DNA from: Phytophthora quininea
Taxonomy: Eukaryota; Oomycota; Peronosporomycetes; Peronosporales; Peronosporaceae
Assembly: GCA_011947345.1 (NCBI GenBank)
Contig: JAAVTG010000798.1
Coordinates: 101,966-165,965 of the forward strand
DNA: 64,000 nucleotides
Reading direction: 5' to 3'
Below the pieces are notes generated by a model. That model saw only the letters and a list, made by a program, of their open reading frames with translations, did no database searches and was not told where the DNA came from. Below are positions 45,600 through 56,603 of the stretch, piece by piece. The translations under genes and the position numbers were made by a program. Position 1 is the stretch's first letter; every line of letters begins with the position of its first letter.

Positions 45600-47454
45600 A
45601 CTAATGTCTTCGTACCCACGCGATCGCAGCTCCGGTGCTTCCTATCTCTGGTCTGGACCCCCCAGTTTCCAACACTCCTCCTCGTCCGGTACTGCCGAGC
45701 GGCTTCACATCCTTGTAAGTCATCACATACTCCAGGCTTCTTCTGTTTACACTGCACTTCAGCTCCTCAGAGCCTAATGTATTCCCACTTCGACCCGCAG
45801 GTCGGCCAGCATTGACGCGTCTAGCGCCTTCGTCATCAAGTTGGCTGACATCACTGTGCTCTCGCGATAATCCGGCTTCAGCACCCCATTCTGAGTGTAA
45901 CACCCGACAAACTTAATGCGAATGTCGATGGGTTTCGCCTTCGCAGACGCAGTTCCCCATCAAGCTGCTTCAGAGCAGCTTGATTGTTCACTCGCAGTGG
46001 CATTGGCTCCTCATGCTTTACACCGAGTTCTCCCAGTAGCTCACGTATCCCCAGGAGCTTCGTCGCTATGAAAGAGGCGGCAGTGTACTTGACCTCCATG
46101 GTGGAGAGCGACACTCCGCCCTGCCTCTTGCACACCCAGCACACTGGCATCCCGTCCAGTGTCACCAGGCCTCCGTCACCGACTTCCTGTCCATCTTGTC
46201 CGTGGCAAAGTCTGCGTCGCTGTAAGCCACAACTTCCAGAGCCTCTCTTGAGTCTCTGTTCCCCTTCATCTGCAGCCGCAGCTCCTTTGTGCCAGCCAGG
46301 TACCTTACAATCCGCTTGGCGAGCTTCCAGTCTGCCACCGACGGGTTGTGCGTCTTGACCGTCGCCTTGTGGACAGTGAAAGATATGTCTGGGCGCATGC
46401 AGCGAGCGATCCATAACAGACTTCCAAACAGCAACTGAAAACGTCCTATCGTCACCACTCCGTCTCGTCATGACGTGGGCAACGCTTCAGTCACGTCGTT
46501 CTCGTTCTATCCCATGCCGATTGGCGTACGCACCACATGCGCCGCCTCCATCCCAAACTCCCGCAACAAGTCCTCTATCGCGGCTTGCTGGTCCAAGTGG
46601 TATACTACTTCCTCGCTGTACGTAACACGTATACCGAAAAAAATTGTTCGCTTTTCCCAGGTCCTTCACAGCCAGGTTGGACATGTGGTGTTGGAGAACA
46701 CACAAAATCGTCAAGTTTGGCTTCCTCGCAATACACACAACAAATTCGCCGAGTCTAAGGTCGGCGACTCTGTGTGTGTGGCCTGCGCGTCACATGTCGC
46801 TCGCGTCGCCACGTCCTTCCGGTGCATTTTTTTATTTCTTGCCACTGTTCGTAGCCCCAGCACCTCCATCACCAAACAACTCGGCTGCATCTCCATTTTC
46901 GCCTGTGGACTCATCCACGTCGTCGCCATCTTCGCCCCTCAGGTACAGCCTTTGCACTTGCTCATTCTGAGCCTTATCCAGGGTCTCTATGTTTTTCACA
47001 TGCTGCGTGGTTATCATTACCCGGTCTTTCGGCAGGTATACTCTGTAGCCTTTAGTTTCTTCGCCCACGCCGACGATCATTCCTTTCTGCGCACGGTGCG
47101 AGAAATTCTTGTTGCATGGATCCCTGTACACCATACACGGAGAGCCGAACACCACTATCTCGCCCAGCGAGGGGCTTGCTTCGTCAGTAGTTTCAACGGT
47201 GAAGTCCTCCCCGGATTTGCGTTGGGCGGCGATCTGTTTAGGATATAGGCCAAGCAACCTAGGCCTCGAACATCTTGGCCCTGCGCTTTACGAATAGACG
47301 TATATTTGAGGAGACATCTAGTTTTCATAGCGACCGCGTTTTGCAATTGTGTCGCGAATTGGACGACTAGTCCATAAGATGGTATGTGGATCAAGCAGGA
47401 AGCTGAGAACCTACAGCTTTTACACGAGCCGTGGTTACCGTCTGCTGATGCCAC
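45600..47454 (-). mobile_element. Ty1/Copia retrotransposon remnant (integrase end, RT, RNase H)
   Basis: Minus-strand pol fragments in element order. The integrase C-terminal end is at 47454-46850 (AYILNRSPPNANPGRTSPLK, IVVFGSPCMVYRD, KGYRVYLPKDRVMITTQHV). Late RT is at about 46740-46490 (NLAVKDLGKANNFFRY). RT/RNase H is at about 46460-45880 (GSLLWIARCMRPDISF, VVAYSDADFATDK, GGVSLSTMEVKYTAASFIAT, VNNQAALKQLDGE). It stops near 45780 with text typical of the end of Copia pol. Many frame breaks; gag, most of the integrase and both LTRs are not recognisable. Dead copy. Confidence 0.85.
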
Positions 47455-48612
47455 GGACTAACAATCATGGTTTTATAAAGTAGCACGAGACAGACCAGTG
47501 GTTTTTGCTCGGGAACGTAGTTGCAGCGGACCCTCAGTAAAGGAATAGTTTTGTACAAGATCGCTCGCAAATACATCCTCACAAGCATGTATATACGCAT
47601 TAGAGATATTTTGTTGAAGTCCGTGTAGGTGAGCACCACTTCCTCTGCAAACATTCGCTTGGCTGCTTCGAACGCCTTTTGCGCAACCCTCCTCCATTGG
47701 AACGGCCTTTTCGTCAAAGTCAACGCCGTCAAGGGCGGCAAGGGCGCCAAAATCGCGGATCGTCTTCGCCATAAGTCTTTGTAATGATTGATCATCCCAA
47801 TGAATCTCTTCAGGTTTCGGATATTTCTGGGCCACGACAACTTGGATATGGCGTCGATCTTCTTGGGCAATGGTCTCTTTCCTTTGATGCTGATGAGAAA
47901 CCTAGATACTCTACCTTGGTCGCACAAAACTTACTTTTGTGTCCATGCAGGACGACTCCAGCATCTCGCAGTCTTCGGAGCACTTCGCGTAAATGTATGA
48001 GATGCTTGTCGAAGGTGTCTGATAAGATCAACACACCGTCAAGGTACACTTGCACGTAGGGAAGATCGCCGAGTAGGTGCTGCATGACTGCATGAAATTC
48101 ATCCTCCATTGTTGTAGCATTCCTGCACTGTAATGCCGGCACTGTTCGCCCCGAACTAGTGGATGTCCGTCACCCGGAAAGACCCACCGCTCCAATTCCA
48201 GCAAGTTTGTGAAGTGGGTCTCGTAGTCTTCTACCGACATGTTTCTTGCCTTCTTGATGTTCCTTATTTCTTGGTGCAGTTCCTCTCGCGTCTCTAGGGG
48301 ACAGTATCGTCGCCCAACGGCATCCATGGCGCCCACAACCACGTAATATCTCCGCGACCGGGGATCTTGGAGCTCCGCCCGCAGCATTTGGTCGAACTTA
48401 TCCAGGACTCGTCCCGAGAGGAGCTGCCGAATGATCTCCAGCAGATCCTGCGACGATCGGATCGAGGTGGACAGCCCCAGGAAGGTATTTAGGCGCATAA
48501 GCTCCTGCTGGCACTCCAGCCACGTCTTCCAACCGCCTCCTCTAAACGGGAGCACACTCTTGGTGCCTTCAAACCGACCTTGCGACTTGAACTTAATCGG
48601 TTTTCCTTTCAT
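47455..48612 (-). mobile_element. Ty3/Gypsy retrotransposon remnant (gag joined to RT)
   Basis: Minus strand. Gag lies at 48612-48150 (MKGKPIKFKSQGRFEGTKS, then a CA-like helical region ending LLELERWVFPGDGHPL). It is followed almost directly by RT at 48142-47480 (LLGDLPYVQVYLDGVLILSD, KSKFCATKVEYLGF, LKRFIGMINHYKDLW, AFEAAKRMFAEEVVLTY). The catalytic YxDD reads YLDG. Protease and the first half of RT are missing between gag and RT, so an internal deletion of roughly 2 kb is likely. Frame breaks throughout. No LTR pair found in the window. Confidence 0.85.
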
Positions 48613-48929
48613 CTTGATCCTTCACACAATTGAAATTTCAATTTGTCGTGTCACTGCCTTCTGTGGCAAAATTAAGAATGATTCATTTGCTCGTTAGACT
48701 CGACTCGCCGATAATTCCTACGTTTTTCCTCGGTGGCGCGCTGTCGCCAGCCATCCACTATCACGAGTCCGTTGGCACAACATCTTCCCCCGCCACACCC
48801 ACCCGAGATAGGCAGTGGGTGACGCTTTGCTGTTTGTTTCCGGTACAACTGTGGCATGAGGTGAACAGGGTGACCAGCGCCTATATAAACCCGATACAAA
48901 TGTGGCAGACAAGGTTAATGCGATACCAT
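48613..48929. other. Spacer between Gypsy gag and the tandem array
   Basis: About 320 bases. On the minus strand it precedes gag, so it may hold the Gypsy leader or part of its 5' LTR; a TATATA word at 48891-48896 is on the right side for this, but no second LTR is present to test it. Confidence 0.35.
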
Positions 48930-49300
48930 AGTCAATTCAAGTCATATGAACCTAAAAATTGGTATCACTGCGAATGGCAGGATAGGTGACATATGTTGGA
49001 GTATAGACTGGCCCTGCAACCAATCAGAGTGATATGTCCACTACGCAGTCAACGAGCTGGGTGCTCATGGAAATCTGGTAAATTATGTTAAAACATATGG
49101 AGAAAATGATAGTACTTCTTATTTTGGACGAAAACATGCGCATCATCTAGTATCGATTATGTGTGCATTACGAAGCCAATTCGAAGAATATAGAACAACA
49201 AGTTGTGAAACCTACGTTTCCAAGCAATATGAAAAGATGGTACTATGCTTGGCGTGCCAGAGACAGGCGTCAACAGCCAATCACAGGACTATATATATAT
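48930..49300 (+). repeat. Degenerate leading copy of the 129-bp subrepeat
   Basis: Diverged copies of the array subrepeat just before the first full unit. Recognisable words are ACCAATCAG (49020), GCAGTCAACGAG (49046) and GCCAATCACAGG (49276). In the array frame it reads NYVKTYGENDSTSYF, similar to NYVFIYGEHDGDSVK of later units. Marks the old left edge of the array. Confidence 0.6.
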
Positions 49301-50793
49301 GGTCGGCGCTACATATGTATCGCACTAAAATGACGTCGCGTTATGGGCTCTATTTTGGGCTTTTGCTGCTGTTTATTCCTGTAGCGCGCTGCTTTTTAGC
49401 GCCCAAGTTAGTACTACTCGACACACTATTTTCGGTTATCAGACGATACTGACGGTAATACTGATCACAGCATAATGAAACTAAGTGTAACTGGGTTTTT
49501 CAGTATGGCGAACAGGATGGTGATACTCTGAGCGAGCAGAAACAGGCGCATCCGCCAATCAGCGATCCGCAACGATACCAACGGCTGTACTCCACCGATT
49601 GGGCTGAAAACTCGGAGAAATATGTTTTCATATATGGAGAACATGATGGTGACAGTCCCATGTGACAGAGACAGGCCCATCAGCCAATCAGCGATCAGGA
49701 ACGATTGCTGCGGCTGTACATACCGGATTGGGCTGAAAACTTGGGGAAGAATGTTTTCATATACGGGGAAGAAGATGGTGATAGTGTGAAAAGACAGAGA
49801 CAGGCCCATCACCCAATCAGCGATCGGGAAGGATAGCTATGGCCGGAATTACCGGATTGGGATGACAACTTGGGAGACTACGTTTTCATGTGTGGAGAAC
49901 ACGATGTTGATTGTCTGAGATGACATAGACAGACCCATCAGCCAATCAGCGAGTAGCAACGTTATCTACGGTGGCACACACCTGCTTCGACTAAAACCTT
50001 GGAGAATCACGTGTTTGTATACTCGGAACACGATGGTGACACTGCGAAGTGATAGAGACAGGCCTGTCAAGCAGTCAACGATCAGTAAGGTTCATTACGG
50101 CCGCTTACTCCCGTTTGGGATGAGAACTTCGGAGACTACGTTTGCGTATGTGGAGAAGAAGATGGTGATAGTTTGAAGCGACAGAAACTGGTGCATCCGC
50201 CAATGAGCGTTCACATACGCCATTGCAGGCATCGTACGCCCGACTCAATCGAAACAGTGACGAGATATGTTTCGACGCAAGGTGAACTTGCTGGTTGGAC
50301 TCAACGAAGAACATAATGAAAGTACGTCCTTGAGTATGTGATTATGAGACAAATGGTGTGTAAGGTCGGAATATGTGTAGCAAATGAATGTGCGTATGTA
50401 GGTTTGAATATTTGTATAGTGCGAGTGTATGCAGCGTATCATTGGAGGTTGGGAAGTCTGTTGTCGAGGGAGAATATGTGTCGAATAAGCGTGTTGTATC
50501 ATATATAGATGTGTGTATGGGAACGACAAAAACGTATGTAGACTAGTTACTGAAACGAGGATCAATAAGAAGTAGTGGAAACAGGTCATGGATGACTATG
50601 CATGCGAGAGTGGTATTGGGAATCGTATGAAGGTGAGTGAGTGTACGCTTGTGTAGAGTAGGAATAGGTGTAGAGTATGAGTGTGTAGAGTGGGAATGTA
50701 TGCCGAGAATGCGTGTTATTGTGTATGGATGTGTTCGTGTTTGCGTGTTGGTAGTATATGGTTTGAGTCAAATGAACGTGTCTATATATATAT
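49301..50793 (+). repeat. Array unit 1 (1493 bp, long class)
   Basis: Begins GGTCGGCGCTACATATG after a TATATATATAT tract (49290-49300). Contains the signal-peptide ORF (ATG at 49315 or 49330, stop 49452). The proposed intron ends with TTTTTCAG just before 49503. Six 129-bp subrepeats have CCAATC-type anchors at 49555, 49684, 49813, 49942, about 50072 and 50200. The single plus frame 49503-50312 runs through all six with several stop codons and ends ...TQRRT. A GT-rich tail follows (50315-50780), in the long class extended by GTGTAGAGT-like repeats. Confidence 0.88.
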
Positions 50794-51938
50794 GGTCGGC
50801 GCTACATATGTATCGCACTAAAATGACGTCGCGTTATGGGGTCTATTTTGGGCTTTTGCTGCTGTTTATTCCTGTAGCGCGCTGCTTTTTAGCGCCCAAG
50901 TTAGTACTACTCGACACACTATTTTCGGTTATCAGACGATACTGACAGTAATACTGATCACAGCATAATGAAAATAAGTGTAACTGGGGTTTTCAGTAAG
51001 GCGAACACGATGGTGATACTCTGAGCGAGCAGAAACAGGCGCATCCGCCAATCAGCGATCCGCAACGAGAACTACGGCTGTGCTCCACCGATTGGGCTGG
51101 AAACTTGTGGAAGTATGTTTTCATATACGGAGAACATGATGGTGACAGTCCCATGTGACAGAGACAGGCCCATCAGCCAATCAGCGATCGGGAAGGATAG
51201 CTATGGCCGGAATTACCGGATTGGGACGAAAACTTGGGAGACGACGTTTTCATATGTGGAGAACACGACGTAGATTGTCTGTGGTGACATAGACAGGCCC
51301 ATCAGCCAATCAGCGAGTAGCAACGTTATCTACGGTGGCACACACCTGCTTCGACTACAACCTTGGAGAATCACGTTTTTGTATACGAGGAACACGAAGG
51401 TGACACTGCGAAGTGATAGAGGCAGGCCTGTGAACCAATCGACGATCGGTAAGGGTAATTACGGCCGCTTACTCCCGTTTGGGATGAGAACTTGGGAGAC
51501 TACGTTTTCGTATGTGGGGAAGAAGATGGTGATCGTTTGCAGCGACAGAAACTGGTGCATCGGCCAATGAGCGTTCACAGACGCCATTGCAGGCATCGTA
51601 CGCCCGACTCAATCGAAACAGTGACGAGATATGTTTCGACGCAAGGTGAACTTGCTGGCGGGACTCAACGAAGAACATAATGAAAGTACGTCCTTGAGTA
51701 TGTGATTATGAGACAAATGGTGTGTAAGGTCGGAATATGTGTAGCAACTGAATGTGCGTATGTACGTTTGAATGTTTGTATAGTGCGAGTGTATGCAGCG
51801 TATCATTGGAGGGTGGGAAGTCTGTTGTCGAGGGAGAATATGTGTAGCATAAGCGTGTTGTATCATATATATGTGTGTGTATGGGAACGACAAAAACGTA
51901 TGTAGAAGAGTTAATGAGACGAGGATCTATATATATAT
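50794..51938 (+). repeat. Array unit 2 (1145 bp)
   Basis: Same order as unit 1 but with one subrepeat fewer (five). The signal ORF is intact (50823-50945) with one Leu-to-Val change. The first codon after the proposed acceptor is TAA in place of TAT, so this copy cannot make the repeat protein. The GT-rich tail is short. Confidence 0.88.
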
Positions 51939-53211
51939 GGTCGGCGCTACATATGTATCGCACTAAAATGACGTCGCGTTATGGGCTCTATTTTGGGCTT
52001 TTGCTGCTGTTTATTCCTGTAGCGCGCTGCTTTTTAGCGCCCAAGTTAGTACTACTCGATACACTATTTTCGGTTATCAGACGATACTGACGGTAATACT
52101 GATCACAGCATAATGAAACTAAGTGTAACTGGGTTTTCAGTATGGCGAACAGGATGGTGATACTCTGAGCGAGCAGAAACAGGCGCATCCGCCAATCAGC
52201 GATCCGCAACGATACCAACGGCTGTACTCCACCGATTGGGCTGAAAACTCGGAGAAATATGTTTTCATATACGGAGAACATGATGGTGATAGTCTCCTGT
52301 GACAGAGACAAGTCCATCAGCCAATCAGCGATCAGGAACGATTGCTGCGGCTGTACATACCGGTTTCGGCTGAAACCTTAGGGGACGACGCTTTCATATA
52401 CGGGGAAGAAGATGGTGATAGTGTGAAAAGACAGAGACAGGCCCATCACCCAATCAGCGATCGGGAAGGATAGCTATGGCCGGAATTACCGGATTGGGAT
52501 GAAAACGTGGGAGACTACGTTTTCATATGTGGAGAACACGATGTAGATTGTCTGAGATGACATAGACAGGCCCACCAGCCAATCAGCGAGTAGCAACGTT
52601 ATCTACGGCCGCACACACCTGCTTCGACTACAACCTTGGAGAACCACGTTTTTGTATATGAGGAGCACGATGGTGACACTGCGAAGTGATAGAGACAGGC
52701 CTGTCAACAAATCAACGATCAGTAAGGTTCATTACGGCCGCTTACTCCCGTTTGGGATGAGAACTTGCGAGACTACGTTTTCGTATGTGGGGAAGAAGAT
52801 GGTGATAGTTTGCAGCGACAGAAACTGGTGCATCCGCCAATGAGCGTTCACACACGCCATTGCAGGCATCGTACGCCCGACTCAATCGAAACCGTGAAGA
52901 GATATGTTTCGACGCAAGGTGAACTTGCTGGCGGGACTCAACGAAGAACATAATGAAAGTACGTCCTTGAGTCTGTGATTATGAGACAAATGGTGTGTAA
53001 GGTCGGAATACGTGTAGCAAATGAATGTGCGTATGTAGGTTTGAATATTTGTATAGTGCGAGTGTATGCAGCGTATCATTGGAGGGTGGGAAGTCTGTTG
53101 TCGAGGGAGAATATGTGTAGCATAAGCGTGTTGTATCATATATATGTGTGTGTATGGGAACGACAAAAACGTATGTAGAAGAGTTAATGAGACGAGGATC
53201 TATATATATAT
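51939..53211 (+). repeat. Array unit 3 (1273 bp)
   Basis: Signal ORF intact (51968-52090), six subrepeats, short tail. Nearly identical to unit 4 along its whole length, so the two arose by a recent duplication or unequal exchange. TGA interrupts the second subrepeat (CTCCTGTGA). Confidence 0.88.
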
Positions 53212-54448
53212 GGTCGGCGCTACATATGTATCGCACTAAAATGACGTCGCGTTATGGGCTCTATTTTGGGCTTTGCTGCTGTTTATTCCTGTAGCGCGCT
53301 GCTTTTTAGCGCCCAAGTTAGTACTACTCGATACACTATTTTCGGTTATCAGACGATACTGACGGTAATACTGATCACAGCATAATGAAACTAAGTGTAA
53401 CTGGGTTTTTCAGTATGGCGAACAGGATGGTGATACTCTGAGCGAGCAGAAACAGGCGCATCCGCCAATCAGCGATCCGCAACGATACCAACGGCTGTAC
53501 TCCACCGATTGGGCTGAAAACTCGGAGAAATATGTTTTCATATACGGAGAACATGATGGTGATAGTCTCCTGTGACAGAGACAAGTCCATCAGCCAATCA
53601 GCGATCAGGAACGATTGCTGCGGCTGTACATACCGGTTTCGGCTGAAACCTTAGGGGACGACGCTTTCATATACGGGGAAGAAGATGGTGATAGTGTGAA
53701 AAGACAGAGACAGGCCCATCACCCAATCAGCGATCGGGAAGGATAGCTATGGCCGGAATTACCGGATTGGGATGAAAACGTGGGAGACTACGTTTTCATA
53801 TGTGGAGAACACGATGTAGATTGTCTGAGATGACATAGACAGGCCCACCAGCCAATCAGCGAGTAGCAACGTTATCTACGGCCGCACACACCTGCTTCGA
53901 CTACAACCTTGGAGAACCACGTTTTTGTATATGAGGAGCACGATGGTGACACTGCGAAGTGATAGAGACAGGCCTGTCAACAAATCAACGATCAGTAAGG
54001 TTCATTACGGCCGCTTACTCCCGTTTGGGATGAGAACTTGCGAGACTACGTTTTCGTATGTGGGGAAGAAGATGGTGATAGTTTGCAGCGACAGAAACTG
54101 GTGCATCCGCCAATGAGCGTTCACACACGCCATTGCAGGCATCGTACGCCCGACTCAATCGAAACCGTGAAGAGATATGTTTCGACGCAAGGTGAACTTG
54201 CTGGCGGGACTCAACGAAGAACATAATGAAAGTACGTCCTTGAGTCTGTGATTATGAGACAAATGGTGTGTAAGGTCGGAATACGTGTAGCAAATGAATG
54301 TGCGTATGTAGGTTTGAATATTTGTATAGTGCGAGTGTATGCAGCGTATCATTGGAGGGTGGGAAGTCTGTTGTCGAGGGAGAATATGTGTCGAATAAGC
54401 GTGTTGTATCATATATAGATGTGTGTATGGGAGCGACTATATATATAT
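53212..54448 (+). repeat. Array unit 4 (1237 bp)
   Basis: Near-identical to unit 3. The signal ORF (ATG 53241) is broken by loss of one T in the run GGGCTTTTGCTG. Six subrepeats; the tail joins unit 5 at a slightly earlier point than in unit 3, which accounts for the length difference. Confidence 0.88.
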
Positions 54449-55946
54449 GGTCGGCGCTACATATGTATCGCACTAAAATGACGTCGCGTTATGGGCTCTA
54501 TTTTGGGCTTTTGCTGCTGTTTATTCCTGTAGCGCGCTGCTTTTTAGCGCCCAAATGAGTACTACTCGACACACTATTTTCGGTTATCAGACGATACTGA
54601 CGGTAATACTGATCAGAGCATAATGAAACTAAGTGTAACTGGGTTTTTCAGTATGGCGAACAGGATGGTGATACTCTGAGCGAGCAGAAACAGGCGCATC
54701 CGCCAATCAGCGATCCGCAACGATACCAACGGCTGTACTCCATCGATTGCGCTGAAAACTTGGGGAACTATGTTTTCATATACGGGGAACATGATGGTGA
54801 TAGTGTGAAAAGACAGAGACAGGCCCATCATCCAATCAGCGATCAGGAACGATTGCTGCGGCTGTACATACCGGATTGGGCTGAAAACTTGGGGAAGAAT
54901 GTTTTCATATACGGGGAAGAAGATGGTGATAGTGTGAAAAGACAGAGACAGGCCCATCACCCAATCAGCGATCGGGAAGGATAGCTATGGCCGGAATTAC
55001 CGGATTGGGATGACAACTTGGGAGACTACGTTTTCATGTGTGGAGAACACGATGTTGATTGTCTGAGATGACATAGACAGACCCATCAGCCAATCAGCGA
55101 GTAGCAACGTTATCTACGGTGGCACACACCTGCTTCGACTACAACCTTGGAGAACCACGTGTTTGTATACTCGGAACACGATGGTGACACTGCGAAGTGA
55201 TAGAGACAGGCCTGTCAAGCAGTCAACGATCGGGAAGGATAGCTATGGCCGGAATTACCGGATTAGGATGAAAACTTGGGAGACGACGTTTTCGTATGTG
55301 GGGAAGAAGATGGTGATAGTTTGCAGCGACAGAAACTGGTGCATCCGCCCATGAGCGTTCACAAAAGCCATTGCAGGCATCGTACGCCCGACTCAATCGA
55401 AACAGTGACGAGATATGTTTCGACGCAAGGTGAACTTGCTGGCGGGACTCAACGAAGAACATAATGAAAGTACGTCCTTGAGTCTGTGATTATGAGACAA
55501 ATGGTGTGTATGGTCGGAATACGTGTAGCAAATGAATGTGCGTATGTAGGTTTGAATATTTGTATCGTACGAGTGTATGCAGCGTATCATTGGAGGTTGG
55601 GAAGTCTGTTGTCGAGGGAGAATATGTGTCGAATAAGCGTGTTGTATCATATATAGATGTGTGTATGGGAGCGACAAAAACGTATGTAGACTAGTTAACG
55701 AAACGATTAAGGACAGGTATGTGGAAACAGGTCATGGATGACTATGCGTGCGAGAGTGTTATTTGTTATTGGGAATCGTATGAAGGTGAGTGAGTGTACG
55801 CTTGTGTAGAGTACGCGTAGGTGTAGCATATGAGTGTGTAGAGTGGGAATGTATGCAGAGAATGCGTGGTATTGTGTATGGATGTGTTCGTGTTTGCGTG
55901 TTGGTAGTATATGGTTAGAGTAAAAGGAACGTGTCTATATATATAT
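54449..55946 (+). repeat. Array unit 5 (1498 bp, long class)
   Basis: Signal ORF starts at 54478 and stops early at TGA 54556-54558 (CCCAAATGA where others have CCCAAGTTA). The repeat frame is the most open after the acceptor: 54652-54984, 110 codons covering the first two and a half subrepeats (GEHDGDSVKRQRQAHHPISD and GEEDGDSVKRQRQAHHPISD). The long GT-rich tail matches that of unit 1. Confidence 0.88.
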
Positions 55947-56603
55947 GGTCGGCGCTACATATGTATCGCACTAAAATGACGTCGCGTTATGGGCTCTATT
56001 TTGGGCTTTTGCTGCTGTTTATTCCTGTAGCGCGCTGCTTTTTAGCGCCCAAGTTAGTACTACTCGATACACTATTTTCGGTTATCAGACGATACTGACG
56101 GTAATACTGATCAGAGCATAATGAAACTAAGTGTAACTGGGGTTTTCAGTATGGCGAACAGGATGGTGATACTCTGAGCGAGCAGAAACAGGCGCATCCG
56201 CCAATCAGCGATCCGCAACGAAAACAACGGCTGTGCTCCACCAATTGGGCTGAAAACTTGGGGAAATATGTTTTCATATACGGGGAAGAAGATGGTGATA
56301 GTGTGAAAAGACAGAGACAGGCCCATCAGCCAATCAGCGATCAGGAACGATTGCTGCGGCTGTACATACCGGTTTCGGCTGAAAACTTGGGAGACTACGT
56401 TTTCATACGCGGGGAAGAAGATGGCGATAGTTTGAAGTGACAGAAGCAGATGCATCGGCCAATGAGCGTTCACAAAAGCCATTGGAGGCATCATACGCCC
56501 GACTTAATCGAAACAGTGAATTGATATGTTTCGACGCATGGTGAACATGCCGATGGGACTTAACTAAGAACATAAAGAGAGTAAGTATTTGAGTGGGGAT
56601 TAA
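55947..56603 (+). repeat. Array unit 6, left part (split by a MULE)
   Basis: Signal ORF intact (55976-56098), three subrepeats only, then the usual end ...SVHKSHWRHHTPDLIETV. The unit is cut at 56603 by a Mutator-like element; its GT-rich tail resumes at 58566. Confidence 0.85.
55961..56440 (+). CDS. Candidate secreted 43-residue-repeat protein (array unit 6)
   Basis: No known family. Exon 1 is 55961-56056 (32 codons): MYRTKMTSRYG, a hydrophobic core LYFGLLLLFIPVA, then RC, a good signal peptide. The proposed intron is 56057-56149 (GTACTA...GGTTTTCAG, 93 nt). Exon 2 is 56150-56440, in frame, and reads YGEQDGDTLSEQKQAHPPIS, then two further copies of the 43-residue repeat before TGA. A TATATATATAT tract ends two bases before the unit start. 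The mature part would be charged, with GE(E/H)DGDS and (R/Q)QAH-x-PISD recurring. This is the only unit where signal exon, splice sites and more than two repeats are all open. It may still be a relic. Confidence 0.3.

Noticed and set aside
49465..49812. Minus-strand hydrophobic 43-residue repeat ORFs in the array (also 54613-54960, 56111-56494).
   Set aside because: They mirror the plus-strand frame because the subrepeat length is a multiple of three. They have no signal exon, TATA tract or splice sites on that strand.
54841..54870. RLLR inside the array repeat (QERLLRLY) as an RxLR effector motif.
   Set aside because: It recurs in the repeat itself at varying distance from the signal peptide, and there is no EER. 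RxLR is too short to trust here.
49289..56150. Array units as tandem LTRs.
   Set aside because: No TG...CA ends, target duplications or internal retroelement sequence; the 129-bp substructure is satellite-like.
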